Source: Oscillospiraceae bacterium
Lineage (GTDB): Bacteria > Bacillota > Clostridia > Oscillospirales > Oscillospiraceae
DNA length: 21,086 bases
Assembly: GCA_017458025.1 (NCBI GenBank)
Contig: JAFTGG010000065.1
Span: forward strand, 1 to 21,086
Direction of reading: 5' to 3'
Under the pieces are notes generated by a model that was given only the letters and a program-made list of their open reading frames with translations, ran no database searches and had not been told where the DNA came from. Positions 6,764 to 13,648 of the stretch are shown here, piece by piece (position 1 is the stretch's first letter; every line of letters starts with the position of its first letter). Made by a program: the position numbers and the translations under genes.

Positions 6764-6815
6764 ATTGTAACATAGGAAATCCGCTATTGCAATTCTTGCC
6801 AAAAAGAAGTATGGT
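6764..6815. promoter_or_regulatory. divergent promoters sharing one palindromic -35
   Basis: TTGCAA at 6787-6792 is its own reverse complement. Leftward, a 17-base spacer leads to an extended -10 TGTTACAAT (hexamer 6764-6769) for the lipid kinase gene. Rightward, a 17-base spacer leads to TATGGT (6810-6815), a weaker -10 for the AI-2E-family gene. The leftward promoter is convincing; the rightward one is moderate. Confidence 0.5.
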
Positions 6816-6855
6816 AAAAACAATCACGGTAGGAAATCCGCGAGGAGGCGGCGCA

Positions 6856-8082
6856 TTGGAGAAAAAACGCTATTTTTATTGGGGGCTGACCATTTTCGCG
6901 TCGGTCTGCGCCATCATGGTATTTTACGACACGGTGTTTCGGAACGGGGTGCTGCTGTCGCTGTGGCGGACGCTCGCCAAGGCGCTGCGCCCGGTGATCT
7001 ACTGCGCGGTGATGGCGTACCTGCTCGCGCCGCTGGTGAATTTCTTCGACCGCTGCATTTTAAAGCTCGCGGGCGAAAAGAGCAAGCGCGGCCTGGTGCG
7101 CGCGGGCAGTATCCTGCTGACCTGGGCGGTCGTGTTCCTGATCCTATACGGCCTGTTCAGTATCCTGCTCCCGCAGTTGTACCAGAGCGTCGTGACCCTC
7201 GTCGGCAACATGCAGAACTACTACAACACGGTCTACGCGTGGGTGACGCAGCTATTGGAAAAAAACCCGAACATTGAAACGTGGGTCGCCAATGCCATCG
7301 ACGAGTATTGGGACGAGATGCGCGACTGGTTCACCGGCAAGTTCCTGCCGCAGGCGCAGCAGACCATCACCATGCTCACCAGCGGCGTGGTGAGCGTGCT
7401 GGCGTTCCTCAAGGATTTCCTCGTCGGCGTGATCGTTTCGGTCTACCTGCTCGCGCTCAAGGAGAAGTTCGCGGTCGGCGCACGCCGCCAGCTTTACAGT
7501 TTGGTCAGCGAGCGGCGCTACCGCCACACGCTGCGCGCGGTGGGCAAGGTCGACAGCATTTTCAGCGGCTTCGTCCGCGGCAAGCTGCTCGACTCGCTCA
7601 TCATCGGCATCCTGTGCTTTATCGGCGCGACGATCCTCAAGCTGCCGTACGCGCCGCTCGTCAGCGTCATCGTGGGCGTGACGAACATCATTCCGTTTTT
7701 CGGCCCGTTCCTCGGCGCGATCCCGAGCGCGTTTCTGATCCTGCTCGTGGACCCGGTCAAATGCCTCTATTTTATCATCTTCGTCCTCGTGCTCCAGCAG
7801 CTCGACGGCAATTTTATCGGTCCGAAGATCCTCGGCGGCTCGACGGAGCTGCCCAGCTTCTGGGTCATCGTGGCGATCCTGCTCGGCGGCGGCTTTTTCG
7901 GCGTCGCGGGCATGTTCCTCGGCGTGCCGGTGTTTGCCTGCTTCTACGCGCTCATCAACTACTACAGCGGCAAGCGCCTGCGCCGGAAGGGCGTCGAAAA
8001 CGACGACCTGTTTCGCTCGAACGATGCGGTGCGTATCTACGAGCCGAAAACCGAACCCGACAAAAAAGACTCCGGAGCGTAA
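6856..8082 (+). CDS. AI-2E family transporter (PerM/YtvI-like membrane protein)
   Basis: A 408-residue polytopic membrane protein of the AI-2E transporter family (PF01594). There are two hydrophobic helices near the N-terminus, an extramembrane region around MQNYYNTVYAWVTQLLEKNP, and then a C-terminal block of helices. That block contains the typical TNIIPFFGPFLGAIPSAFLI and LDGNFIGPKILG motifs and the late glycine-rich AILLGGGFFGVAGMFLGVPV. I chose the TTG at 6856 because GAGGAGG lies seven bases upstream; an ATG at 6811 has only a weak site and overlaps the predicted -10. Family members export AI-2, act as Na+/H+ antiporters or are linked to sporulation (YtvI-like), so the substrate is open. 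The stop codon lies in the loop of the terminator. Confidence 0.88.
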   Translation: MEKKRYFYWGLTIFASVCAIMVFYDTVFRNGVLLSLWRTLAKALRPVIYCAVMAYLLAPLVNFFDRCILKLAGEKSKRGLVRAGSILLTWAVVFLILYGLFSILLPQLYQSVVTLVGNMQNYYNTVYAWVTQLLEKNPNIETWVANAIDEYWDEMRDWFTGKFLPQAQQTITMLTSGVVSVLAFLKDFLVGVIVSVYLLALKEKFAVGARRQLYSLVSERRYRHTLRAVGKVDSIFSGFVRGKLLDSLIIGILCFIGATILKLPYAPLVSVIVGVTNIIPFFGPFLGAIPSAFLILLVDPVKCLYFIIFVLVLQQLDGNFIGPKILGGSTELPSFWVIVAILLGGGFFGVAGMFLGVPVFACFYALINYYSGKRLRRKGVENDDLFRSNDAVRIYEPKTEPDKKDSGA

Positions 8083-8098
8083 GCTCCGGAGCCTTTTT
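8070..8098 (+). terminator. terminator overlapping the end of the AI-2E-family gene
   Basis: CTCCGGAGC (8070-8078) pairs with GCTCCGGAG (8083-8091) around a GTAA loop and is followed by CCTTTTT. The TAA stop (8080-8082) forms part of the loop, so the last codons are inside the stem. Confidence 0.9.
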
Positions 8099-8100
8099 CC

Positions 8101-8123
8101 TGTTGCCTTATCTGTTGCCTTAT
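8101..8123. repeat. short tandem direct repeat
   Basis: TGTTGCCTTAT occurs twice (8101-8111 and 8113-8123), with a looser third copy starting at 8144 (TGTTGCTTTTT). It lies between the terminator and the MITE-like element. No function is evident. Confidence 0.5.
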
Positions 8124-8164
8124 ATATTCCATAAGTAGAATACTGTTGCTTTTTCATGTATTTA

Positions 8165-8327
8165 GGCCTTGTTTTAAAAAGGGGCAACGTGACCAACGGC
8201 GAGGGATTTTTTCGCCGGACAAGGCCGATTTGACGCGGCAATACTTTGTGTATTGCAAGAAAAATTGCCGCGGTATGGCGGAAAAAGACCCGCCGTTTGG
8301 GCATGTCGGCATTTTTCAAACAAGGCC
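8165..8327. mobile_element. MITE-like element, 163 bp, TA target duplication
   Basis: Terminal inverted repeats starting GGCCTTGTTT (left 8164-8180, right 8312-8328, one mismatch in 17) bound a non-coding segment flanked by TA on both sides (8163-8164 and 8328-8329). A looser match continues inward (GGGGCAACGTG against TGCCGACATG when reversed). The interior holds three hairpins: 8198-8202 with 8212-8216, 8235-8242 with 8264-8271, and 8277-8281 with 8290-8294. No transposase is encoded. TA duplication and short inverted repeats are the habit of IS630/Tc1-mariner derived MITEs. The right end supplies the last base of the coaX stop codon. Multi-copy status is expected but cannot be seen in this window. 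Confidence 0.7.
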
Positions 8328-9103
8328 TAGTATGATGGTTCTTTGTTCATCTTATAGATCACATTCAAGCCCCGCAGCAGCAGATCGCGCTCGATGGCGA
8401 TCTTGTGGCGGCAGAGCGGGATTACATGCGGCGCGACGCCGCCGGTGGCGACGATCGTCGACGGGTGCCCCAGCTCCTCCTCGATGCGGTCGATGACGCC
8501 GTCGAGCATGGCGGCGGTGCCGTACATGATGCCGCTTCGCATGGAGTCGACCGTGTTCTTGGCGATGATCTTGCCGGGCTTGTCCAGATTGATGCCGGGT
8601 AGCTGCGCCGTGCTGTTGGTCAGCGCGTCGAGCGAGATGCGCGCGCCGGGCATGATGACGCCGCCCATGTACTTATTTCTGGGCTCGATGACCTCCACCG
8701 TCGTCGCGGTGCCCATGTCGATGAGGATCAGCGGCGCCTGGCGCTTGGCGAGCGCCGCCACGGCGATGACGATGCGGTCGCTGCCGACCTGCGCGGGGTG
8801 GTCCATGCGAATATCGAGCCCCGTCTTGAGCCCGTGGCCGACGACCATAGGCGGGCGCTCAATGATCTTGTACACGCCGCTGCGCACGGCGTTGAACACG
8901 GGCGGCACGACGGAAGAAATGATGCAGTCCTCCACGTCCTCGATGCGGCAGCCGAACGCTTCGAGCATGGACTTGATTTCCACGCCGTATTGATCCGAGG
9001 TGCGCGTTTTGTCCGTGGCGATGCGCGCCTCGCAGACGATCTTATCGTTCTCGATGGCGCCGATGACGATGTGGGTATTGCCGATGTCGATGGCAAGGAG
9101 CAT
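8327..9103 (-). CDS. coaX: type III pantothenate kinase
   Basis: A 258-residue CoaX, the first enzyme of coenzyme A synthesis: ATP plus pantothenate gives 4'-phosphopantothenate. It belongs to the actin-like ASKHA fold, is insensitive to CoA feedback and needs a monovalent cation. Motifs are DIGNTH (6-11, phosphate loop), DHPAQVGSDR (101-110, pantothenate site with catalytic Asp) and DMGTATTVEVI (129-139). GGGGAG precedes the ATG at 9103. panT ends 15 bases upstream on the same strand, so the two form an operon of uptake and phosphorylation. The stop codon TAG is completed by the G of the MITE-like element, whose other bases follow directly. The protein appears full length. Confidence 0.95.
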   Translation of the reverse strand: MLLAIDIGNTHIVIGAIENDKIVCEARIATDKTRTSDQYGVEIKSMLEAFGCRIEDVEDCIISSVVPPVFNAVRSGVYKIIERPPMVVGHGLKTGLDIRMDHPAQVGSDRIVIAVAALAKRQAPLILIDMGTATTVEVIEPRNKYMGGVIMPGARISLDALTNSTAQLPGINLDKPGKIIAKNTVDSMRSGIMYGTAAMLDGVIDRIEEELGHPSTIVATGGVAPHVIPLCRHKIAIERDLLLRGLNVIYKMNKEPSY

Positions 9104-9118
9104 AGGTCTTCTCCCCTT

Positions 9119-9736
9119 TTATTTTTTCTCTAAGGGCAGGATCTTCGCCTGATAGAGCGCGGAACCGACAAGTCCGGCGATGAGCGTGGACGAGATCATC
9201 TCGACCACGGCGTTGACGCCGACGAACGCGCAGATGAACACGATGACGTTCCTGCCGTTCATCAGGCCCCGCACATAATCGGTGTTGCCGAACAGCAGCA
9301 CCAGCGCGGACATGAAGAACAGCGTGTTCAAAAACGCGGAGAAGAAGCCCGCCGCGAAGCAGGCGCCCCTGCCGGCGCGCTTTTCGCAGACGCGGAAGAT
9401 CACGCCGACCAGAAAACCGTCCAGCGCGCGCGGGACAAACCGCTGGATAAACGCGAAAAACGGCGAGATGCCGAACAGCATCGCGCCCATTCCGCTCGGA
9501 ATACCGACGCCGATGCATTGGAGGAAGCTCATCAAGCCGAACGCGCAGCCCGTGGCAAGGCCGCCCTTCGGGCCGAGCGCGATCGCCGCGATGGCGACGG
9601 GAATGGTGTTGAGCGTGATGACCAGCGGTCCGATGGGGATACTGCCGATCGGCGTGAACGAAAACACGAGCACGAGCGCGGTCATCAATCCGAGGATCGC
9701 AAGGGCGCGGGCATCCATCTTCTTTGTTGCGGTCAT
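9119..9736 (-). CDS. panT: ECF transporter S component, pantothenate type
   Basis: A 205-residue membrane protein with about six hydrophobic helices, the size and shape of a substrate-binding S component of energy-coupling factor transporters. The stretch FSFTPIGSIPIGPLVITLNT, then LGPKGGLATGCAFGLMSFLQ and the INP-like GISPFFAFIQRFVPR, matches the PanT branch that imports pantothenate. The neighbouring coaX supports this substrate. S components dock on a shared EcfA/EcfA'/EcfT module, which is not encoded here. AGGAGG stands eight bases before the ATG at 9736. Transcription should start near 9862 from a very good promoter, leaving a structured leader of about 125 bases. Another vitamin substrate is possible but less likely. 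Confidence 0.87.
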   Translation of the reverse strand: MTATKKMDARALAILGLMTALVLVFSFTPIGSIPIGPLVITLNTIPVAIAAIALGPKGGLATGCAFGLMSFLQCIGVGIPSGMGAMLFGISPFFAFIQRFVPRALDGFLVGVIFRVCEKRAGRGACFAAGFFSAFLNTLFFMSALVLLFGNTDYVRGLMNGRNVIVFICAFVGVNAVVEMISSTLIAGLVGSALYQAKILPLEKK

Positions 9737-9862
9737 ATTCAGTTACCTCCTGCTGCCGCGCTTTCCGCTGCGGCGCGTATTTGGGCGGCTTTCCGGACCT
9801 CGGAACGCGCAGTGGCTGCCGCTCCGTGCGGATACGGCGCCGTTGTTCCTTGTTCGGAAGCC
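9737..9862 (-). promoter_or_regulatory. structured 5' leader of panT-coaX
   Basis: The leader folds in two parts. A closing stem pairs 9855-9862 with 9787-9795 (8 bp, one bulged base) and encloses a second stem, 9845-9849 with 9802-9806, with GC-rich hairpins inside. A separate hairpin (9755-9759 with 9770-9774) sits directly upstream of the ribosome site at 9745-9750. It does not match any riboswitch class that I can identify; relation to the pan RNA motif found near pantothenate genes was considered but not established. Control of translation by access to the ribosome site is a reasonable inference. Confidence 0.4.
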
Positions 9863-9868
9863 GTGGCT

Positions 9869-9897
9869 ATTATAGCGGCGATGCGCTTGTATTGCAA
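9869..9897 (-). promoter_or_regulatory. panT-coaX promoter
   Basis: TTGCAA (9892-9897), a 17-base spacer and a perfect TATAAT (9869-9874) read leftward. The predicted start is near 9862. Confidence 0.75.
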
Positions 9898-9922
9898 GCA
9901 TTTTTTCTCTGCCGCTCTCCGC

Positions 9923-9951
9923 TTTACAAATCGACATAAAACCGTTATACT
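9923..9951 (+). promoter_or_regulatory. coaBC promoter
   Basis: TTTACA (9923-9928), a 17-base spacer and TATACT (9946-9951) read rightward, divergent from the panT promoter about 26 bases away. The predicted start is near 9958, inside the left arm of the dyad at 9950-9986. Confidence 0.55.
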
Positions 9952-9991
9952 TAAGAGCGGGGCAAAAAATTTACCCCGCTCTTAAGCATTT
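9950..9991 (+). terminator. terminator-like dyad in the coaBC upstream region
   Basis: A 13-bp perfect inverted repeat (9950-9962 with 9974-9986, 11-base loop) is followed by CATTTTT. It has the form of an intrinsic terminator on the plus strand, but no plus-strand gene ends here. It begins inside the -10 of the predicted coaBC promoter, so it may be an operator or an attenuator, or may end transcripts from an unseen upstream start. Confidence 0.5.
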
Positions 9992-9997
9992 TTATCA

Positions 9998-10095
9998 CGA
10001 TCGCCATTTCGCCCGCCGCTCGCGCGGCAGCCGCGAAATATGGCTGATCGCGCGCGACACAGATCGTTTGCGCTCAAACGCTCCCCCGCAGGAGG
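9998..10095 (+). promoter_or_regulatory. structured 5' leader of coaBC
   Basis: A long hairpin of four stacked 5-bp helices spans 9998-10050 (CGATC, GCCAT, TTCGC and GCCGC on the left arm, each with its exact complement on the right, separated by small bulges). A second hairpin CGTTTG/CAAACG follows at 10065-10080. CTCC at 10081-10084 can pair with GGAG in the ribosome site at 10091-10094. The leader is about 145 bases from the predicted start. No known riboswitch class is recognised. Confidence 0.4.
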
Positions 10096-10103
10096 TGGCT
10101 TTC

Positions 10104-11303
10104 ATGCTGAACGGAAAAACAATATTGCTGGGCGTGACCGGCGGCATCGCGGCGTACAAGGCGGCGGCGCTCGCGTCCGCGCTGGTGAAGCTCCGCGCGT
10201 CGGTGGAGGTCGTCATGACCGAGCACGCGACGAAGTTCGTCGCGCCGCTCACCTTCGAGCAGCTCACGGGCAACCGCGTCTCGGTGGATACCTTCGACCG
10301 CAGCTTCGTCCATCAGGTCGAGCACATCTCCCTCGCCCGCCGCGCCGACCTCGTCCTCATCGCGCCCGCGACCGCGAACGTCTGCGCGAAGCTGGCGCAC
10401 GGCGTCGCCGACGACATGCTGACGACGACCGTGCTCGCCTGCCGCTGCCCGAAGCTCATCGCGCCCGCGATGAACACCAACATGTACGAAAACCCCGTCA
10501 CGCAGGACAACCTTGATATTCTCCGCCGTTACGGCTGGGAGGTCGTCGCGCCCGCGTCGGGCCGCCTCGCCTGCGGCGACGTGGGCGCGGGCAAGCTGCC
10601 GGAGCCGGAGACGCTCGTCTGGCATATTCTGCGCGTCCTCGCGCTGCCGCACGACCTCGCGGGCAAGAAGGTGCTCGTCACCGCCGGCCCGACGCGGGAG
10701 CCGCTGGACCCGGTGCGCTATCTCACCAACCACTCGTCGGGCAAGATGGGCTGCGCCCTCGCGAAGCTGGCGATGCTCCGCGGCGCGGAGGTGACGCTCG
10801 TCGCCGGCCCGCTCTCCGTCGAGCCGCCGCCGTTCGTCGAGGTCGTTCACGTCACGACCGCGCAGGATATGTTTGAGGCGGTCACGTCCCGCGCGGACGG
10901 CATGGACTTCATTTTTAAAGCCGCCGCCGTCGCGGATTATACGCCCGCGGAGGTCGCGGACGAGAAGGTCAAGAAAAAGGACGGCGCGCTGTCGATCCCG
11001 CTCAGGCGCACGCAGGACATTCTGCAATACCTCGGCGACCACCGCCGCGCGGGGCAGGTGCTCTGCGGCTTTTCGATGGAGACGCAGAACCTGCTGGAAA
11101 ACAGCAAAGCGAAGCTTGAGAAGAAGCACGTCGACATGATCTGCGCCAACAACTTAAAGGTGGCCGGTGCGGGCTTCGGCACGGACACCAACGTCATCAC
11201 CGTCATCACGGCGGACGGCGTCACGGAGCTGCCGCTCCGGTCCAAGGACGACGACGCCGCCGCGATCCTCGACATCGCGGCGGGCCTCGCGGGCAAAGCA
11301 TAA
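10104..11303 (+). CDS. coaBC: bifunctional phosphopantothenoylcysteine decarboxylase / phosphopantothenate-cysteine ligase
   Basis: A 399-residue fusion that carries out steps two and three of coenzyme A synthesis: CTP-dependent ligation of cysteine to 4'-phosphopantothenate (CoaB), then FMN-dependent decarboxylation to 4'-phosphopantetheine (CoaC). The CoaC half (1-185) shows GVTGGIAAYKA (10-20), HQVEHISLA with the catalytic His at 74, PAMNTNMYENP (121-131) and the flexible-flap motif GRLACGDVGAGK with Cys 157. The CoaB half shows VTAGPTREPLDPVRYLTNHS (192-211), AAAVADY (273-279) and KVKKKDG (288-294). AGGAGG lies before the ATG at 10104; an in-frame ATG at 10068 would only add residues unlike the family. 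It is divergent from panT-coaX and completes the pathway to phosphopantetheine. Confidence 0.96.
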   Translation: MLNGKTILLGVTGGIAAYKAAALASALVKLRASVEVVMTEHATKFVAPLTFEQLTGNRVSVDTFDRSFVHQVEHISLARRADLVLIAPATANVCAKLAHGVADDMLTTTVLACRCPKLIAPAMNTNMYENPVTQDNLDILRRYGWEVVAPASGRLACGDVGAGKLPEPETLVWHILRVLALPHDLAGKKVLVTAGPTREPLDPVRYLTNHSSGKMGCALAKLAMLRGAEVTLVAGPLSVEPPPFVEVVHVTTAQDMFEAVTSRADGMDFIFKAAAVADYTPAEVADEKVKKKDGALSIPLRRTQDILQYLGDHRRAGQVLCGFSMETQNLLENSKAKLEKKHVDMICANNLKVAGAGFGTDTNVITVITADGVTELPLRSKDDDAAAILDIAAGLAGKA

Positions 11304-11304
11304 G

Positions 11305-12399
11305 ATGCGCGCGTTCCTCCGGTATTTTAAAAGGCTGCATATCTGGCTGTTCGTCAACCTCGCGCTGCTGGCGCTGTTCTTCGCGCTGCGCTCGCAGCGC
11401 GGCGTGATGAACGCCGTCTCGTCGAGCTTCTCGATGCCGCTGGAGCGGTTTCTCGGGCGGCTTTGGTCGCATGTGCCGTTTTCCGTCGCGGAGCTGTGCT
11501 ATGCCGCCGCCATCGTCGGCCTGGCCGCGTTCCTCGTTCGCACGATCCGCGCCGTGCGCCGCGCGGAGTACAAGCGCGAGACGCTCTACCGCCGCTTCAT
11601 GGCGCTCGCGAACACGGTGCTGAGCCTTTACGCGGCGTTCTGCCTGCTCTGGGGCGTCAATTTCTACTCAGACGACTTCTGCGACAAGAGCGGCCTCTAT
11701 CCCGCGCCCGTCGCCTACGACGACCTCGTCGCCGTGACGCGGCTGTTTGCCGCGGGTACGGCGTACTACGCGGACAAGGTCGCGCGAAACGCCGACGGCA
11801 CCTACGCCGTGCCGCGGCAGGAGACGTTAGACCTCGCGCCCGCGCTCTACGAGCCGCTGTACGACGAGTTCCCGTTCCTGTACCTCGCCGCCGACCCGCG
11901 CCCGAAGCCCATTTTCTTCTCCCGCGTGATGAGCGCGATGGACGTGACGGGGCTCTACTTCCCGTTCACCGGCGAGTCGAACCTCAACATGGACTTCCCC
12001 GCCGCGACGTTCCCGTTCACCGTCGCCCACGAGCTCGCGCACCGGCGCGGCGTCGCGAGCGAGCAGCAGTGCAACTTCCTCGGCGTGCTCGCCTCCGTGT
12101 GCTCGACGGACGACGCGTACCGCTATTCCGGCTGGTTCGCGGGTTATATCAACCTCTCCAACGCGCTCTATGCCGTCGACCCCGACGCATGGCTGGAGAT
12201 CCGGCTCTCCCTGCCCGAAACGGCCGAGGCGGACCTGCGGTTCGCCGGCGACTATTGGGCGCAGTACGAGGGCAAGGTGTCCGCGGCGAGCGGCAAGGCG
12301 TACGATACGATGCTCAAAAGCTACGGCGACGAGCTGGGCATGCGGAGCTATGGCGCGGTGGTCGATCTGCTCGTCGCCTATTTTCGCCCGATGCTCTGA
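11305..12399 (+). CDS. DUF3810 family membrane protein with HExxH motif
   Basis: A 364-residue protein with three predicted membrane helices in the first third (about 12-28, 62-80 and 103-119) and a long C-terminal domain. That domain contains AHELAHRRGVASEQQCNF (241-258). HELAH (242-246) is a zinc-metallopeptidase HExxH motif, and E253 may be a third ligand. This motif and the layout fit the DUF3810 family (PF12725), which has no established function. The ATG begins one base after the coaBC stop and lacks a good ribosome site of its own, so translation is probably coupled to coaBC. Peptidase activity and substrate are unproven. Confidence 0.85.
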   Translation: MRAFLRYFKRLHIWLFVNLALLALFFALRSQRGVMNAVSSSFSMPLERFLGRLWSHVPFSVAELCYAAAIVGLAAFLVRTIRAVRRAEYKRETLYRRFMALANTVLSLYAAFCLLWGVNFYSDDFCDKSGLYPAPVAYDDLVAVTRLFAAGTAYYADKVARNADGTYAVPRQETLDLAPALYEPLYDEFPFLYLAADPRPKPIFFSRVMSAMDVTGLYFPFTGESNLNMDFPAATFPFTVAHELAHRRGVASEQQCNFLGVLASVCSTDDAYRYSGWFAGYINLSNALYAVDPDAWLEIRLSLPETAEADLRFAGDYWAQYEGKVSAASGKAYDTMLKSYGDELGMRSYGAVVDLLVAYFRPML

Positions 12400-12463
12400 A
12401 ACTTTTTTGAAAAAATTCCGTCTATATCATCGTGTAATAGAAAAAGCAAGGGATATTGAGATC

Positions 12464-13483
12464 GTGAGCAAACGAAAAACGAATCTACATATAACGCGCG
12501 CCGAGCGGGCCTGTCGGGCGCTTTTGATCCTGGTGATGTGCGGCGGCGCGCTCTGGGGGTTGTGGCAGATCCTGGTACCCAAGCCCGCCGTCGCGGACAA
12601 CGCGCCGCCTGTGGTAAACATTTCCGCGGACGCGAACGACCCGCGCCCATCCTTCCTCGAAGCGGACGCCGCGCCTGACGCCGCGGACGGTCCCTACCGG
12701 CGCAGGGACGACTGCTGGACCTTTCTGCTCGTCGGCATGGACCGCGGCGGCGGCAATACGGACAGCTTGATGCTCGTGACCTACGACGTCGCGAACCAGA
12801 GCGTCAGCGTCGGCTCCATCGCCCGCGACACACGCGTGGACGTCGACCGCAAGCTCAAGAAGATCAACGCCGCCTACGCGCTCAGCGGCAAAAAGATGGA
12901 CGGCCTCATCGAGGAGGTCAGCAAGACCTTCGGCGTGCCCGTCGATTACTACTTCCGCGTCAACGTCAACGGCTTCGTGCGCCTGGTCAACGCGGTGGAC
13001 GGCATTGACTTCAACATTCCCTGCTATATGGACTACGACGATCCGGAGCAGGATCTTTCGATCCATTACTCCAAGGGCACGCGCCATCTGAACGGCCAGC
13101 AGGCGCTGGAGGTCTGCCGCTTCCGCCAGAACAACGACGGCAGCGGCTACGGCGACGAGGGCCGCCAGCAGACGCAGCGCGGCGTGTTGACGGCGGTCGT
13201 CAAGAAGGCGCTCTCGCATCCGGAGAAGCTCAGCGACTACGTCAGCATCGCGGAGGAGAACCTCGACACGAACCTGAGCGTCAGCAACCTCGCGTGGTTC
13301 GCGGCCAAAGCGCTCTCGTTCGACACGGAAAATCTGCACCTGATGTCGATGCCCTGCGAGTGGATCAACCCGTACATGTACCTCGATCCCGACGAGACGC
13401 TCGCTATGGTCAACGAATACTTTAACCCCTACACCACGCCGCGCACGGCGGATATGCTCGACATCGTCACAAGAAGCAAATAA
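12464..13483 (+). CDS. LytR-CpsA-Psr (LCP) family protein
   Basis: A 339-residue LCP protein. Family members transfer undecaprenyl-linked glycopolymers such as wall teichoic acid or capsule onto peptidoglycan outside the cell. A short cytosolic start is followed by one membrane anchor (about 18-37) and a linker. The LCP domain then shows FLLVGMDRGGGNTDSLMLV (87-105), SIARDTRVDVD (118-128, with conserved Asp/Arg), INAAYALSG (134-142), VNGFVRLVNAVDGID and CRFRQ followed by GDEGRQQTQRGVL. These include the charged residues that bind the pyrophosphate-lipid substrate. The GTG at 12464 is chosen because AAGGGA lies about ten bases upstream and the product starts with a Lys/Arg-rich peptide before the anchor. 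The polymer transferred is unknown. Confidence 0.92.
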   Translation: MSKRKTNLHITRAERACRALLILVMCGGALWGLWQILVPKPAVADNAPPVVNISADANDPRPSFLEADAAPDAADGPYRRRDDCWTFLLVGMDRGGGNTDSLMLVTYDVANQSVSVGSIARDTRVDVDRKLKKINAAYALSGKKMDGLIEEVSKTFGVPVDYYFRVNVNGFVRLVNAVDGIDFNIPCYMDYDDPEQDLSIHYSKGTRHLNGQQALEVCRFRQNNDGSGYGDEGRQQTQRGVLTAVVKKALSHPEKLSDYVSIAEENLDTNLSVSNLAWFAAKALSFDTENLHLMSMPCEWINPYMYLDPDETLAMVNEYFNPYTTPRTADMLDIVTRSK

Positions 13484-13516
13484 TACGATTCTTAAGGCAA
13501 TACCGCACAATTCTGG

Positions 13517-13576
13517 CGCGCCCTCGCGGCGATGCCGGACACGGACGCCGTCTGCGTCGTCAGGACGGCGGGCGCG
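13517..13576. repeat. GC-rich nested inverted repeat
   Basis: CGCGCCC (13517-13523) pairs with 13570-13576, and inside it GCCGTC (13547-13552) pairs with 13564-13569. It lies between the LCP gene and its terminator. It may be part of a dispersed palindromic repeat, but a single copy in the window cannot show that. Confidence 0.3.
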
Positions 13577-13603
13577 TCGGCCTATGCCATCTATAAGCAG
13601 AAT

Positions 13604-13638
13604 AAAAAAATCCGGAAGCGTTGCTTCCGGATTTTTTA
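13604..13638. terminator. bidirectional terminator between LCP gene and DUF6465 gene
   Basis: ATCCGGAAGC (13610-13619) pairs with 13623-13632 around a GTT loop, with A7 on the left and T6 on the right. It can stop transcription from both sides of this convergent pair. Confidence 0.92.
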
Positions 13639-13648
13639 TTCCGCTTTC

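Noticed and set aside
7252..8319. 355-residue minus-strand frame running through the AI-2E-family gene and the MITE
   Set aside because: It is antisense to a well-supported membrane protein and its start lies inside the MITE-like element. The Arg/Asp/Glu/Ala-rich product is typical of antisense reading of GC-rich genes.
9787..9862. Cobalamin riboswitch, prompted by GCCACTG in the panT leader
   Set aside because: The leader is too short, lacks the other conserved boxes of that riboswitch, and its genes concern pantothenate and not cobalamin.
12404..12445. Separate promoter for the LCP gene
   Set aside because: TTGAAA and TGTAAT-like hexamers are present but with a spacer near 20 bases. The evidence is too weak to list as a promoter, and the gene may be read with coaBC-DUF3810.
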